Origin: Bacillota bacterium
GTDB lineage: Bacteria; Bacillota; Clostridia; Acetivibrionales; DTU013
Assembly (NCBI GenBank): GCA_023433505.1
Contig: JAEZCO010000054.1
Coordinates: 117,990 to 181,989 of the forward strand
Direction of reading: 5' to 3'
Length of the DNA: 64,000 nucleotides
Of this stretch, positions 8,990 to 18,394 are shown piece by piece (position 1 is the first letter of the stretch; the number at the start of each line of letters is the position of its first letter). The position numbers were made by a program, and so were the translations under genes. The notes under the pieces are model-generated. The model was not told where the DNA came from. It did not search any database and saw only the letters and a program-made list of their open reading frames with translations.

Positions 8990-9014
8990 GAGACCGCTCC
9001 CGAGGAGCGGCCTC
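8990..9014 (-). repeat. Stem-loop downstream of the GH127 gene
   Basis: GAG-A-CCGCTCC, loop CGA, GGAGCGG-C-CTC forms a strong hairpin 47 bp after the GH127 stop. It lacks a clear T run on the minus strand, so it is more likely a 3'-stabilising hairpin upstream of the terminator at 8925-8954. Confidence 0.5.
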
Positions 9015-9061
9015 ATTTGTTTATAGTTTTGCGCTTTTGCACGAAAGACCGCTGCCTTCCG

Positions 9062-10750
9062 TCAGTATTTGAACAGAACCTGCCTCTTGTTTTCGCAAGC
9101 CTGCTGCATGTCAAGGTCGATCATATCATTTATCGGTGAGAGGACCCATTCGGTCCCTTCAATCCGATAGGCGGCGGGGCCTGTTTTTTCAAACCTGGAA
9201 CCGCTCTCCGGGCGGATGCTGCCGCCCCTGTTATCGACCCCCATCATCATAAACCCGTGATACAGGGAATAACAGTCCTTGATACTGTGAACATTCAGCG
9301 TATTCTGCCTTCTCAGCGGTATGTCAAATAGCAGCCCGATTTTCATTCCTTTTTCAGGTTGAACCTCAAGCACTGCGAAACCCCTGTCCTGTGAGAATTT
9401 TGCCGGTGCTTCGTTTACAGTGATTCTTACAGTTGACGGCTCTGTCCAGGAAGGTATGAAAAATTTAAAGGTCCTGCTGTCCTTTGTATCCGCTGATACA
9501 ATTTCCAGACACACTTCACCGTCATAAGGATATTGGGTCCATTCCCGCAGGACCAGCGAACCGCTCCCGGAAGACACGCTGAAAATACCCGGATGGTAGA
9601 AAGGTATGCAAATACTGTCTTCCGCTGTAAAACAGCAATATTCGGCTGCTCTGGAGAGACCTTCTCCTCCTCGCATTGAGCAGCACCAAAACGCCTCAAA
9701 AAGCCCCTCCCGCGGTGAAATGAACTGATCGGCGGAACCTGCGCAGGTATCGCATCCAAAGCCGCCGTTTGGCCGCTGTCCGTAGCCTATTGCATTATAA
9801 TATATACTATGGGCTTCTTCCAGATACTCAATTTTTCCCGTAAGCTTCCATAAATCTGCAGAAAGCAGGAAAGAGTCGATGACCGCACAGGGCTCAGTCC
9901 ACTCGGGACGTCCAAACCAGTTGTAATTTGCATGGTTTTCCGTCATCCCCTGCTTAAGGTACATCCGGAAAACATTCTCCGCAGCGCTCAGGTATTGGCG
10001 GTCTCCCGTTATTTCATAAAACCTCAGAATTCCGCGCAGAGCCGACAGGGTGGCATGGGTCTGGACCGAAAGGGAAAGAAGGTCCAGTGAGAGAAACCCT
10101 TCGATCATCTCTTCCACCAGCTTTTTCAAGCGGGGAAGCTTTAATATCCGGTAAGCCTGGGTTGCTCCATCCAGCATAATATAGGCACAGCCCGTATCGG
10201 TGGAAATATACCAGTTCCCCACCAGGTTCCCCGTAAGCCGCCCTGCAGCCTCACCCTCGTAAACCCTCTGCTGGGGCTGCGATGGATATGTTGTATAATA
10301 CCCCTCCACTGGCAGCAGCAGGTTTTCTACAATGCCTTCAATCATATTCAGGACTTCCCTGTCGTTTTTCCAGAGATAATACTCGCAAAGACCTCTTAAA
10401 AGCCAGCTATGTCCTGAAAGCTGCTGCTCGTCATAAGTGCTCTCCGGGAGTATCCTCCCCAGATAGCCCTTGCTGTTTAGTTGTTTCCGCAACTGATATA
10501 CTATCGCATCCAAATAGGCCGGCGGTCTGTGAGTTGCCTGCGCCAGCAGTGTTAGCGCCAGAATGGTGCGCCCTTCCCAGTCTCCGGGCCATCCGTTCTG
10601 GTCCGCCCGGAAAATAGCCTCCGGCCTGTAGCTTCTTCCCTCCATGCGGGCATAGTTCATCAGCGCCCGGAATGCAAGCTCTCCCTGTATTTCAATATTT
10701 GAAAGCCCTATGCTTTTGACCGGCGGAATACCGGCGGTATTCGTATCCAT
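9062..10750 (-). CDS. GH127-family glycosidase (beta-L-arabinofuranosidase-like, DUF1680)
   Basis: A 562-aa (alpha/alpha)-barrel protein without a signal peptide, so cytoplasmic. The zinc-thiolate site of GH127 appears conserved: WTEPCAVIDS supplies Glu286 and Cys288, matching the TETCAS motif of HypBA1, and AFWCCSMRGGEGL supplies Cys356 and Cys357, matching the CC pair in which one Cys is the nucleophile. A beta-sandwich C-terminal region follows. It is the last gene of the operon with binding protein, two permeases and a two-component system, so it likely hydrolyses the imported oligosaccharide. Arabinofuranose is the best guess for the sugar released, but GH127-like enzymes vary. Confidence 0.75.
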   Translation of the reverse strand: MDTNTAGIPPVKSIGLSNIEIQGELAFRALMNYARMEGRSYRPEAIFRADQNGWPGDWEGRTILALTLLAQATHRPPAYLDAIVYQLRKQLNSKGYLGRILPESTYDEQQLSGHSWLLRGLCEYYLWKNDREVLNMIEGIVENLLLPVEGYYTTYPSQPQQRVYEGEAAGRLTGNLVGNWYISTDTGCAYIMLDGATQAYRILKLPRLKKLVEEMIEGFLSLDLLSLSVQTHATLSALRGILRFYEITGDRQYLSAAENVFRMYLKQGMTENHANYNWFGRPEWTEPCAVIDSFLLSADLWKLTGKIEYLEEAHSIYYNAIGYGQRPNGGFGCDTCAGSADQFISPREGLFEAFWCCSMRGGEGLSRAAEYCCFTAEDSICIPFYHPGIFSVSSGSGSLVLREWTQYPYDGEVCLEIVSADTKDSRTFKFFIPSWTEPSTVRITVNEAPAKFSQDRGFAVLEVQPEKGMKIGLLFDIPLRRQNTLNVHSIKDCYSLYHGFMMMGVDNRGGSIRPESGSRFEKTGPAAYRIEGTEWVLSPINDMIDLDMQQACENKRQVLFKY

Positions 10751-10783
10751 ATGAACCTCGTTTATCTTTTTACGCCGGCCTGT

Positions 10784-12571
10784 TTATTTGCCCAGCGCCG
10801 TTTTGAAAAGTGTGTCCATTGAAGCTACGGCTTCATCATAACTGCCGTTGACCTTCATATCGTTGACCAGTTCCTCAAAAATCTTGTCAAAGTCGGCATC
10901 ATTCTTTGCGTCAAACAACCTGGCGACCTTGGACTTTGTCGTTCCCCAGTAATATGAGCTCAGGGCGGAGGCCTTTTCTCCGGTTGGTGCAAGCACGCTT
11001 CCATCCCTGCAAAGCTTGACGGTGGATACATAATTGAACATGTCGGCATACGCATTGAATTTGATAGGATAGCTGCGTTCCGACGCTTTCAGGTTGATGT
11101 ATGGGGCGGGAGCGCTAAGAAACGCTTTTGAGGTAAAATTCACTACGGTATTATTTTTGTCGTATATTCCGTAGTATTCGGCATTACGTCCGTCATCGGT
11201 CTTCTTCGCATCGCGGATGGCCTCCCAGAGCTTTTCATCCTTAAACTGCTTTTTACCGTCGTTGACCACATAGAGTCCGGCGCTTTCGGGACCCCAGGTG
11301 CCCATATCCATGGCTTCCTCCGTCTGGAACCAGTCAAAATAGCTCATCAGCCGCTCAATATTTTGATACTTTTTATTGACCATGATGACATAAAAGCCTC
11401 CGGGGTAGGACGGGTCCACATAGGATTTTGAAGCTACCGCAGGAGCAGGCCATTTGATGGGCCGCAAATCATTGGTGGTGCTTTTTGCCTTAAGGTTTTC
11501 TCTGGTCCCTGCGACGTCAGGTATCATGAAGGTTACAGCCACCCTGCCTGCAGAAACGCGTTCCTGGTACTGTTCGGGCTTCAGTATCATGAAATCCCTG
11601 TCCAGGATGCCGTCCTTTATCCATTTGCCGGCAGCCTTATAAAATTCCTTCATCCCCGGATTTGCAAGATAGGCCGACGTTGTCGACGTAGCTTCGTCAA
11701 AAATGAAACCTCCATGCTGTGCAAACAGGGTGCTGATGTGATACATGCCCCATTCGGGAATACTCAGAGGGATGAGGTCCTTCCCGTCCACCTTGAGCTT
11801 CAGTGCCTTAATATCGTAAAGGAGCTTTTCAAATTTATCAAAAGTATCGATGGCGGGTGTAATTGCCACATCCTCATCGGCTATACGCCGCGGATTGGCA
11901 TCCAGCTCCGCCTGAACCTCGTCAACGGTTTTAAAGGTATACCCCAGCTGCTTTAAAATATCCTGCTGTACGACAAAGGCCCAGTTGTTAGGGAGTCTGA
12001 AATACAGGTCGTTTCCTGTCATTTTTTCCACTTCAGGATTTTGCGAGTCCACCTCGATGCTGGAAACAGGGATGGCCACGATTCGTCCGTTTACCGAATT
12101 CATATTCCATCCGATATCTGAAACGAATTTGTCGATGTTGGGCATCCGCTTAATATTCTCCGTAAGGTCGGCAAATGCACCTGTGGCATAAGCTGTTGCC
12201 ACATTCGGGCTGTCAATTAAAACTACGTCCGGCAGATTATCCGCGGCTACCATCATGTTGACACGTTCCATCGGAGCCTGCCCAGCCGCAAAAATAACTT
12301 CCTTGACTTTCACCTTGAGATTCTCTTCAACCCAAGGCGTTACAACGTCATTTGGGTTATTGTAGCCAAATGGGGCTGTAGCATGAACCGTATCGAGAAA
12401 TGTATATTCTATGGGTTTGACCTCCTCCGAAACCCCAGCCGTAGTTCCTGAGGACGCAGCCTCCGTCTTTGTCTCACCGGATTTTTCCCCGCCGGGGCCA
12501 CAGCCTGCCGCTATTCCAGCCATCATCAGCACAGCCGTGAGAATACAAACAATTCTTTTGATTCTTTTCAT
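10784..12571 (-). CDS. Extracellular solute-binding lipoprotein, LplA type
   Basis: A 595-aa lipoprotein with signal peptide and lipobox IAAGC (lipid-modified Cys24), then a Gly/Ser/Thr-rich spacer and a large two-lobed binding domain. The length (about 550-600 aa) is typical of the LplA/YtcQ-type proteins that pair with LplB/LplC permeases, and longer than MalE-type proteins. It should capture an oligosaccharide outside the membrane and deliver it to the permeases encoded at 12632-14457. A ribosome site (AGGAGGAG) precedes the ATG. The specific sugar is not deducible; the adjacent GH127 gene points to an arabinofuranosyl oligosaccharide. Confidence 0.9.
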   Translation of the reverse strand: MKRIKRIVCILTAVLMMAGIAAGCGPGGEKSGETKTEAASSGTTAGVSEEVKPIEYTFLDTVHATAPFGYNNPNDVVTPWVEENLKVKVKEVIFAAGQAPMERVNMMVAADNLPDVVLIDSPNVATAYATGAFADLTENIKRMPNIDKFVSDIGWNMNSVNGRIVAIPVSSIEVDSQNPEVEKMTGNDLYFRLPNNWAFVVQQDILKQLGYTFKTVDEVQAELDANPRRIADEDVAITPAIDTFDKFEKLLYDIKALKLKVDGKDLIPLSIPEWGMYHISTLFAQHGGFIFDEATSTTSAYLANPGMKEFYKAAGKWIKDGILDRDFMILKPEQYQERVSAGRVAVTFMIPDVAGTRENLKAKSTTNDLRPIKWPAPAVASKSYVDPSYPGGFYVIMVNKKYQNIERLMSYFDWFQTEEAMDMGTWGPESAGLYVVNDGKKQFKDEKLWEAIRDAKKTDDGRNAEYYGIYDKNNTVVNFTSKAFLSAPAPYINLKASERSYPIKFNAYADMFNYVSTVKLCRDGSVLAPTGEKASALSSYYWGTTKSKVARLFDAKNDADFDKIFEELVNDMKVNGSYDEAVASMDTLFKTALGK

Positions 12572-12600
12572 AGTAACTCCTCCTAATTTGATTCATCTAT

Positions 12601-12624
12601 GTTTAAAAGCTTACTGCTTTAAAC
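12601..12624 (-). repeat. Hairpin between permease and binding-protein genes
   Basis: GTTTAAAAGC and GCTTTAAAC form a near-perfect dyad around TTACT in the 60-bp gap between the permease stop and the binding-protein start. It could be an mRNA processing or attenuation hairpin. Confidence 0.4.
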
Positions 12625-12631
12625 AGCTGCA

Positions 12632-13522
12632 TCAGGCCTTGACGGCCCCGATCATCATTCCCTTGACAAAATACCGCTGCAGGAACGGATAGACGAGGAT
12701 AATGGGAATTGTAGATACCATAACGGTCGTCATTTTTATGGCCTCGGGCGTCATGGATTTCTCGTTTTGCGTAAACTTCATAATCTGCTCAAGGCTCGTT
12801 GCCTGGGACTCCAGGATTATTTTATAAAGCAGAGCCTGCAGCGGCAGAAGCTGCTGGTTGGTCATAAAGAGCAGGGCGTCAAACCAGGCGTTCCACTGTT
12901 CTACCCCCACAAACATCAGGATGGTTGCAATGATGGGCATGCTGGCAGGCAAAATAATTCTTGCCAAAACAGTCAGTTCATTTGCTCCGTCGATGCGCGC
13001 CGCCTCTTCAAGGCTTGAAGGCAATTGTTCAAAGTATACCTTCATCACCAGCATATTAAAGACGCTGAATGCTCCGGGAAGGATGTAGACCAGGAAATTA
13101 TTGTCCAGGTTAATTTTGGTAATAAGTATGTAGTAGGGCAGCAGCCCTCCGCTGAAATACATCGGTATCAAAAAGACCGGCAGCAGATATTTGCGGAAAA
13201 GCAAATTGCGTTTTGACAAACTATAGGCAGCCAGACCGGTTACGGTTATATTCAGCAATGCGCCGGATACTGTCCGGAGTACCGATATGATAAAGGCATT
13301 CATTATACTTCCGTTCAGAAACACTGCGCTGTAGTTGCGAAAGGTCGGCTTGACGGGAAGAAGCTTTAAAACTGCAGTACTTGCTGCCAGCCCGTCGCTC
13401 AGGGAATATATGGCTACATACCAGAAGGGGTAGAGTGTAGCCAGGCAGATAAGAAGCATAAATGCTTTGACCATGCCAGTTGTGAGTTTTTCCATTCCAT
13501 CGGGTGTTCTGACTCTCTCCAT
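12632..13522 (-). CDS. Sugar ABC transporter permease, LplC/YtcP type
   Basis: A 296-aa protein with six predicted membrane segments and the EAA loop typical of CUT1 permeases (LEEAARIDGANELTVLARI). It ends with the FVKGMMIGAVKA C-terminal motif seen in LplC/YtcP proteins. It pairs with the LplB-type permease encoded 14 bp upstream. Ribosome site AAGGAG is 10 nt before the ATG. No ATPase gene is present, as is common for this type, which relies on a shared MsmX-like ATPase elsewhere in the genome. Confidence 0.92.
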   Translation of the reverse strand: MERVRTPDGMEKLTTGMVKAFMLLICLATLYPFWYVAIYSLSDGLAASTAVLKLLPVKPTFRNYSAVFLNGSIMNAFIISVLRTVSGALLNITVTGLAAYSLSKRNLLFRKYLLPVFLIPMYFSGGLLPYYILITKINLDNNFLVYILPGAFSVFNMLVMKVYFEQLPSSLEEAARIDGANELTVLARIILPASMPIIATILMFVGVEQWNAWFDALLFMTNQQLLPLQALLYKIILESQATSLEQIMKFTQNEKSMTPEAIKMTTVMVSTIPIILVYPFLQRYFVKGMMIGAVKA

Positions 13523-13536
13523 TGATCCTGCGCTCC

Positions 13537-14457
13537 TTATAGGGTGTTGCTGTTGTTGTTAAGCAATTTTGAATAGCGGTATCCGAAAAAAACGAGTACG
13601 AATGTAACTACGGACTGGGCAAGGCCCACGGCTGTGGCATAAGAATACCTCCCCATCCGGATTCCCATCCGGTAAACAAATGTATCGATTACATCCGCCG
13701 ATACCATGACCATGGGGTTCATCAGGTTAAATACGGCATCAAAGCTTACCCGGAATAACGTACCCAGATTCAGTATGAACATCAGGGATGCAATGGGAGC
13801 AAGGCTCGGCAATGTGATATGGATAATCCTTTTCAGCCTTCCCGCGCCGTCTACCCTGGCTGCATCATATAACCCCGGATCAATATTGGCTATTGTCGCC
13901 AGATATATTATGGAATTCCAGCCGATCTCCTTCCAGATGGATACAAAGATCAAAATCGGCCAGAACAAGGATTTTTCCTTCATAAAGGCCACCGGTTCAA
14001 AACCGCATTGGGTCACTATGAGGTTTACGATTCCCGATTCCACGTCAAGAAGCCTGTATACAAGGGTTGCAATGATTACCCAGGAAATGAAATGCGGAAG
14101 GTAGGTCACGGTCTGGCTGATCTTCTTAAACCTGCCTCCCGGCAGCTCATCGATGAGAATTGCCAGAAATATGGGGGCCGGAAACCCGAACACAATGCTT
14201 ATCACACTGATGCCCACCGTATTTTTAAGGGCATTAAAAAAGTCAGGCGCCGTGAGAAAGGCTTTAAAATTTTCAAGGCCGACAAAGGGACTTCCTCCAA
14301 AGCCCAGGGCAACCTTGAAGTTCTGAAAGGCCATTACAAGGCCCAGCATGGGCGCATAGGAAAAAATCAGCATTGTTACGAGCGCCGGTACCAGAAACAG
14401 GAAAAGTATCCGCTGCTTTTTAAATCTACGCCATAGTTCATGATGTCGTCCTGCCAT
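13537..14457 (-). CDS. Sugar ABC transporter permease, LplB type
   Basis: A 306-aa protein with six predicted membrane segments, an N-terminal LVPALVTMLIFSYAPMLGLVM segment and the EAA-loop sequence LYDAARVDGAGRLKRIIHI, typical of LplB/YtcP-group CUT1 permeases. It forms the translocation channel with the next permease. The 126-bp gap upstream contains a minus-strand TACAAT -10-like box, and the adjacent YesN-type regulator would be expected to activate there; a clear -35 is missing. Confidence 0.92.
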   Translation of the reverse strand: MAGRHHELWRRFKKQRILFLFLVPALVTMLIFSYAPMLGLVMAFQNFKVALGFGGSPFVGLENFKAFLTAPDFFNALKNTVGISVISIVFGFPAPIFLAILIDELPGGRFKKISQTVTYLPHFISWVIIATLVYRLLDVESGIVNLIVTQCGFEPVAFMKEKSLFWPILIFVSIWKEIGWNSIIYLATIANIDPGLYDAARVDGAGRLKRIIHITLPSLAPIASLMFILNLGTLFRVSFDAVFNLMNPMVMVSADVIDTFVYRMGIRMGRYSYATAVGLAQSVVTFVLVFFGYRYSKLLNNNSNTL

Positions 14458-14583
14458 TGTGATAAAACCCCCAGGTAAATTTGTGCCGTCATCCTTGTTC
14501 TATCTGCCGACGCTTTTATTGTACACTGTTTCTTTGAATAAAACAGCTTACAAAAGCAAGGTGTTTATATACAAAGCACAGAT

Positions 14584-16449
14584 TTACCGGAAGCTTATTT
14601 CTTCATACCGGGTCAGCCGGTCCAACTGCTCAAAGGTCAATACGGGAAGCCGGATCAGCACCCGGCAGCCCTCTCCGGCTTTAGACCGGATTTTCATTTC
14701 CAGGTCCTCACCGTAATAGAAGGACAGTCTCTTGTAGATGTTTGCCAGACCGTAGCCGGTTGTTGCTTCCCTGTCCTTGAAAATCCCCTCGGCCCTTTCA
14801 GAATCCAGTCCTATCCCGTTGTCTTCAATCACAAAGGTCATTTTACCCGCTTCAATCAGGCCGGATACCGACAGCATCCCGCCCTCCGATTCCCTCAGCC
14901 GCAAGCCATGGACGATTGCATTCTCAACAATGGGCTGCAGGAACAGATTGGGACAGCTTAAAGGCCTGACCTCGTCGGCGATAAGGATTTTAACCTCAAA
15001 ATCCAGACCGTAGGTAAATTTCATTACCTTGATATAGTTTTCTATCATGCTGATTTCATCGCGGACATTGGATATTAAAACGCCGTGGTTTAAAAAGTGC
15101 TTGTAAAAACGTATCAATTCCTCCGATACGCTGCTGATTTCATGCATTCCGGACTTTCTTGCATTCCAGCTGATTGCCGCCATTGTATTGTATAACAGGT
15201 GCGGATTTATCCTGGCCTGCAGCAGCTCGATCTGCAAAGCCGCCCGTTCGTGCCTGTGCCGCTCCTCGCTGATGTGTGATTCCCTCAATTGACAAATCAG
15301 ATTGTTGAAGCTCCGGTCCATGATGCCGATCTCGTCCTCCCCGCCAATGGGCTCAAATGGGCTTGCCGGTTTGTCCATCAGGTCCAGCATCTTTCCCCTG
15401 AATTTCTCTATTCGCCTGGAAAGCAGCGCCGCTGCCAGGATGCTGAATAGTATCGATGCTCCGGCACCCGCTACCAGTACCAGGATAACCGCATACCTTA
15501 TGGGGTACAGACGGCTTTTCACAAGGTCATAATCCGCAATGCCCACCAGATGGTATCCGCTGTTTTGCAAGGTTTCATACGCCACCAGATAGTGTTTGGT
15601 CCCGAAATCATAATTTCCTATCCAGGAGTTCTCGCTTCCGATACCTTTTTTGTATTCTTCAATGACATCCCTGCCTATGATCCGTTGGTCATAGGGTGTC
15701 AAAGGGGCATATTCACCGGTTTGGTCAACCAGATAAAAGGAGAAGCTTGGGACCTGGTATCCTCCGTTTACCAGATACACCAGCTTTGATACGGGAATGC
15801 GTATACTTAAAATCCCCAGCCGGTCATTGGTTTTGAAATTTTTCAGCACGCGGTTGAAGGAGAAATATTGGGTGTTTCCGTACTCCTCCAGACCCTTCCA
15901 GGACATGAGTCCGGGCTTTTCATACAGCGCCCGTACCCAGCCGGCATCGGCTATGGAGTCCAGGCTGTCGGTCAGGGCCATATCCATTGGAATGGTGGAG
16001 TTGTCTATATACAGCCGTACCTGTGCTTTTCCGGAGTCCAGCGTATCCCTTAGGGTAATGCTCTCACCTGTGATGTACATATCCTGAAATACCGGATCTA
16101 TCAGCTTGTACAAGCCTTTCAGCGTCTCAACGGAATCGCTGATTCCCGTATCATACTGCTTTGTTAAGGCTTCCTGAAGATACGTATTGTAAAAAAGGAT
16201 TTCGCTTTCCTTCACGTAAATCCCCAGGTTGAAATCGATCAGCATCCGGATCTTGCTTATGTGGGAAAGCATAAGCTCCTTTTCATTTTTCAGCATCCGG
16301 TTCATCGACAGGTCATAGGTCCCAAAGCCGATAACCATGATGATAATACAAATTAACGGGGTGTAGATTATGATGAATTTCCACCGGAATTTCAAGTTGT
16401 TGTAGAAGACGACGAAGGCTTTCTTCATACCGTCAATCCGCTTCATCAT
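14584..16449 (-). CDS. Sensor histidine kinase, YesM type
   Basis: A 621-aa membrane histidine kinase. TM1 is near residues 20-45, a large extracytoplasmic sensor region follows, TM2 is near 300-325, then HAMP. The His-kinase domain has the YesM-type H box LLQARINPHLLYNT, N box and G boxes EDNGIGL and GYGLANIYKRL. I choose the ATG at 16449, since GGAGGT is 7 nt upstream; a longer frame to 16563 lies entirely within the regulator gene and has no ribosome site. The gene overlaps the end of the response regulator by 17 bp, so the two are translationally coupled. It likely senses the sugar or the loaded binding protein of this locus. Confidence 0.9.
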   Translation of the reverse strand: MMKRIDGMKKAFVVFYNNLKFRWKFIIIYTPLICIIIMVIGFGTYDLSMNRMLKNEKELMLSHISKIRMLIDFNLGIYVKESEILFYNTYLQEALTKQYDTGISDSVETLKGLYKLIDPVFQDMYITGESITLRDTLDSGKAQVRLYIDNSTIPMDMALTDSLDSIADAGWVRALYEKPGLMSWKGLEEYGNTQYFSFNRVLKNFKTNDRLGILSIRIPVSKLVYLVNGGYQVPSFSFYLVDQTGEYAPLTPYDQRIIGRDVIEEYKKGIGSENSWIGNYDFGTKHYLVAYETLQNSGYHLVGIADYDLVKSRLYPIRYAVILVLVAGAGASILFSILAAALLSRRIEKFRGKMLDLMDKPASPFEPIGGEDEIGIMDRSFNNLICQLRESHISEERHRHERAALQIELLQARINPHLLYNTMAAISWNARKSGMHEISSVSEELIRFYKHFLNHGVLISNVRDEISMIENYIKVMKFTYGLDFEVKILIADEVRPLSCPNLFLQPIVENAIVHGLRLRESEGGMLSVSGLIEAGKMTFVIEDNGIGLDSERAEGIFKDREATTGYGLANIYKRLSFYYGEDLEMKIRSKAGEGCRVLIRLPVLTFEQLDRLTRYEEISFR

Positions 16450-18058
16450 TTCTCGCACCTCCCGACAGTACACGGTACTCTTTTGGAGATAGTCCCGTAT
16501 AGCGCTTGAAAAGAGTTTTAAAATACGCTTCCTGTGAATAGCCGACAAGGCCGCATATTTCAATGACCCGCATCTGGGATGTCCTTAAGAGCCTTTTGGC
16601 CTCCTCCATCCTGTATCGGGTAACATAATCAAGGATTGTCTCTCCGGTGATACTTTTGTACAGATTGTTCAGATAATTGGGATTGTAGCTGAAGTGGATG
16701 GCGATATCCTTTACAGTGATTCCTGATGAGTAATTCCGTGTAATATATGTACGTATGTCCTCAACAATTGACTTCCCGGCTGCTTCCGTTTTTTTCTCAT
16801 GGATAAAATCACTGACAAGAATCAAGATATTTTCCAGCCATTGCCGTATATCCTTTACGGTTTCAATCCGTGTAAGCTTTTCCCACGGCTGCTTTTCACT
16901 TTCGAAAATTTTAGCAAAGCTCATGCCATACTCTGAAATTTGCTGCTGGAGCTCTGCCAGAAGCCGGTAACAGGTATTTCTTATCAACTGCGGATGAATG
17001 CCCGGCGTCCAGGAATTTGTTATCTCCATGATTTGCGCCCTTGTTTCATCCGGTCTTCCCGCGATGCAGGATTGAACGGCCTTGCTCAGCATATTTTCAT
17101 ATTCCTCGTCCGAAGGACCGCTTCCACTGATTTCATCCTGGAATACGATAAAGCCGTCACCGGTATTAAACCTGTAGCTGACCAGTTGTTCCGTTTGCTT
17201 CAATATGCGTCCGATCACGGCTATATTGTCAAAAGGACGGCTAATGGCCGCAAAGGATACCATGCCCGCATGTTTTAGCTTGTCCATGATTTGATTCATA
17301 TGGTTCATCATTTCTGACGCCAGGGTATCTAAAGCGCCTGACATCACAAAAGCCCACTCAAATTCACCGATCCTGGAAAAAGTAAGGGCAGCGGCTTCCG
17401 GGAGGGTATCCTGCATCAGGGTGTCCGCTTCGAGCGCATGAAGCTCTAAGGCTTCCACCGTCTGTAATTCCTCTTTCCGGGGAATATCCAATTGAAGATA
17501 ACAAAGGACATAGGGTCCGTCTCCCAGATTTATCCCAAGATACGCAGCCTTTTCCATGATTTTTCGGGTATTCAGCCCCAGTCTGCCGGAAAAAAGGTCG
17601 GATTTGTATGTCCGTATCATCAGCGGACGCGCTTCATTCAGCAGCATATGATAATCCTGATGGGTCTTCCTGTTCTTTTCATCCTCCTGAAGATCATTAA
17701 TTACCTTTGCGATTACCGAAACCAGTTCCTTTTCATCGATAGGCTTGAGGATGTAGCCATAGGCGTTCTCATCCATTGCTTTTTTTACATAGTCGAATTT
17801 GTTGTGATAACTGAAAAAAACCGAGCGCAGACCGGGCTGCCTCTCCCTGGCTGCCTTTACAAGCTCAATACCGGACATTGCAGGCATTTCAACATCTACA
17901 AGCAGAATGTCCGGGCAATCCCTATCAAGATATTTGAGTGCATCCGGCGCATTGGAATACTCACCGGCGATTACAACAGGCAGCCTGGCTTTCTCAATGG
18001 CTGCCTTTGCGATTTCCCTTTCGATATGGAAATCATCCACTATTAGAATCCGATACAT
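16433..18058 (-). CDS. Response regulator with AraC-type DNA-binding domain, YesN type
   Basis: A 541-aa protein: receiver domain (1-120) with acidic residues DD at 8-9, phospho-acceptor Asp55 in LLVDVEMP and Lys in YILKPIDEKE; a middle region of about 280 residues; and a C-terminal AraC/XylS domain with two helix-turn-helix units (DIAIHFSYNPNYLNNLYKSITGE and VIEICGLVGYSQEAYFKTLFKR). It is the partner of the YesM-type kinase downstream and should activate the adjacent ABC-transporter/GH127 genes. First gene of the operon, with a good promoter at 18108-18136. Confidence 0.92.
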   Translation of the reverse strand: MYRILIVDDFHIEREIAKAAIEKARLPVVIAGEYSNAPDALKYLDRDCPDILLVDVEMPAMSGIELVKAARERQPGLRSVFFSYHNKFDYVKKAMDENAYGYILKPIDEKELVSVIAKVINDLQEDEKNRKTHQDYHMLLNEARPLMIRTYKSDLFSGRLGLNTRKIMEKAAYLGINLGDGPYVLCYLQLDIPRKEELQTVEALELHALEADTLMQDTLPEAAALTFSRIGEFEWAFVMSGALDTLASEMMNHMNQIMDKLKHAGMVSFAAISRPFDNIAVIGRILKQTEQLVSYRFNTGDGFIVFQDEISGSGPSDEEYENMLSKAVQSCIAGRPDETRAQIMEITNSWTPGIHPQLIRNTCYRLLAELQQQISEYGMSFAKIFESEKQPWEKLTRIETVKDIRQWLENILILVSDFIHEKKTEAAGKSIVEDIRTYITRNYSSGITVKDIAIHFSYNPNYLNNLYKSITGETILDYVTRYRMEEAKRLLRTSQMRVIEICGLVGYSQEAYFKTLFKRYTGLSPKEYRVLSGGARNDEAD

Positions 18059-18107
18059 CTATGGCCTCATATAAAATATGTAAATTTGGAAGAGCGCTTA
18101 CTATTTT

Positions 18108-18136
18108 ACTATATGCCAATCTGTATTTTAAAGCAA
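18108..18136 (-). promoter_or_regulatory. Promoter of the YesN/YesM operon
   Basis: On the minus strand TTGCTT (18131-18136) and TATAGT (18108-18113) are separated by exactly 17 bp, about 50 bp upstream of the response-regulator ATG. The remainder of the 336-bp divergent gap (18059-18394) shows no gene. Confidence 0.6.
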
Positions 18137-18394
18137 GCCTTTTGCATTGCAATGCCGGTAATGACCAATTTTTACTTGCTCAAATCCATCCATTGCTGCT
18201 CTTATTATGTTAAAATTAAAGAAATGCGTATCAAACCATACTCCAAGCACTTGCGGGAAGATGAAAGAAAAATGGCGGAAAGCGCACTTGGGAGCAGTGC
18301 TATGGAGCGCAAAAACGACCCGTTAATATCTCTTTATGGAATAACGGGCAACCATGGATCAAATCCGTTACAATTGACTTGAGGAGGTGAAGCA

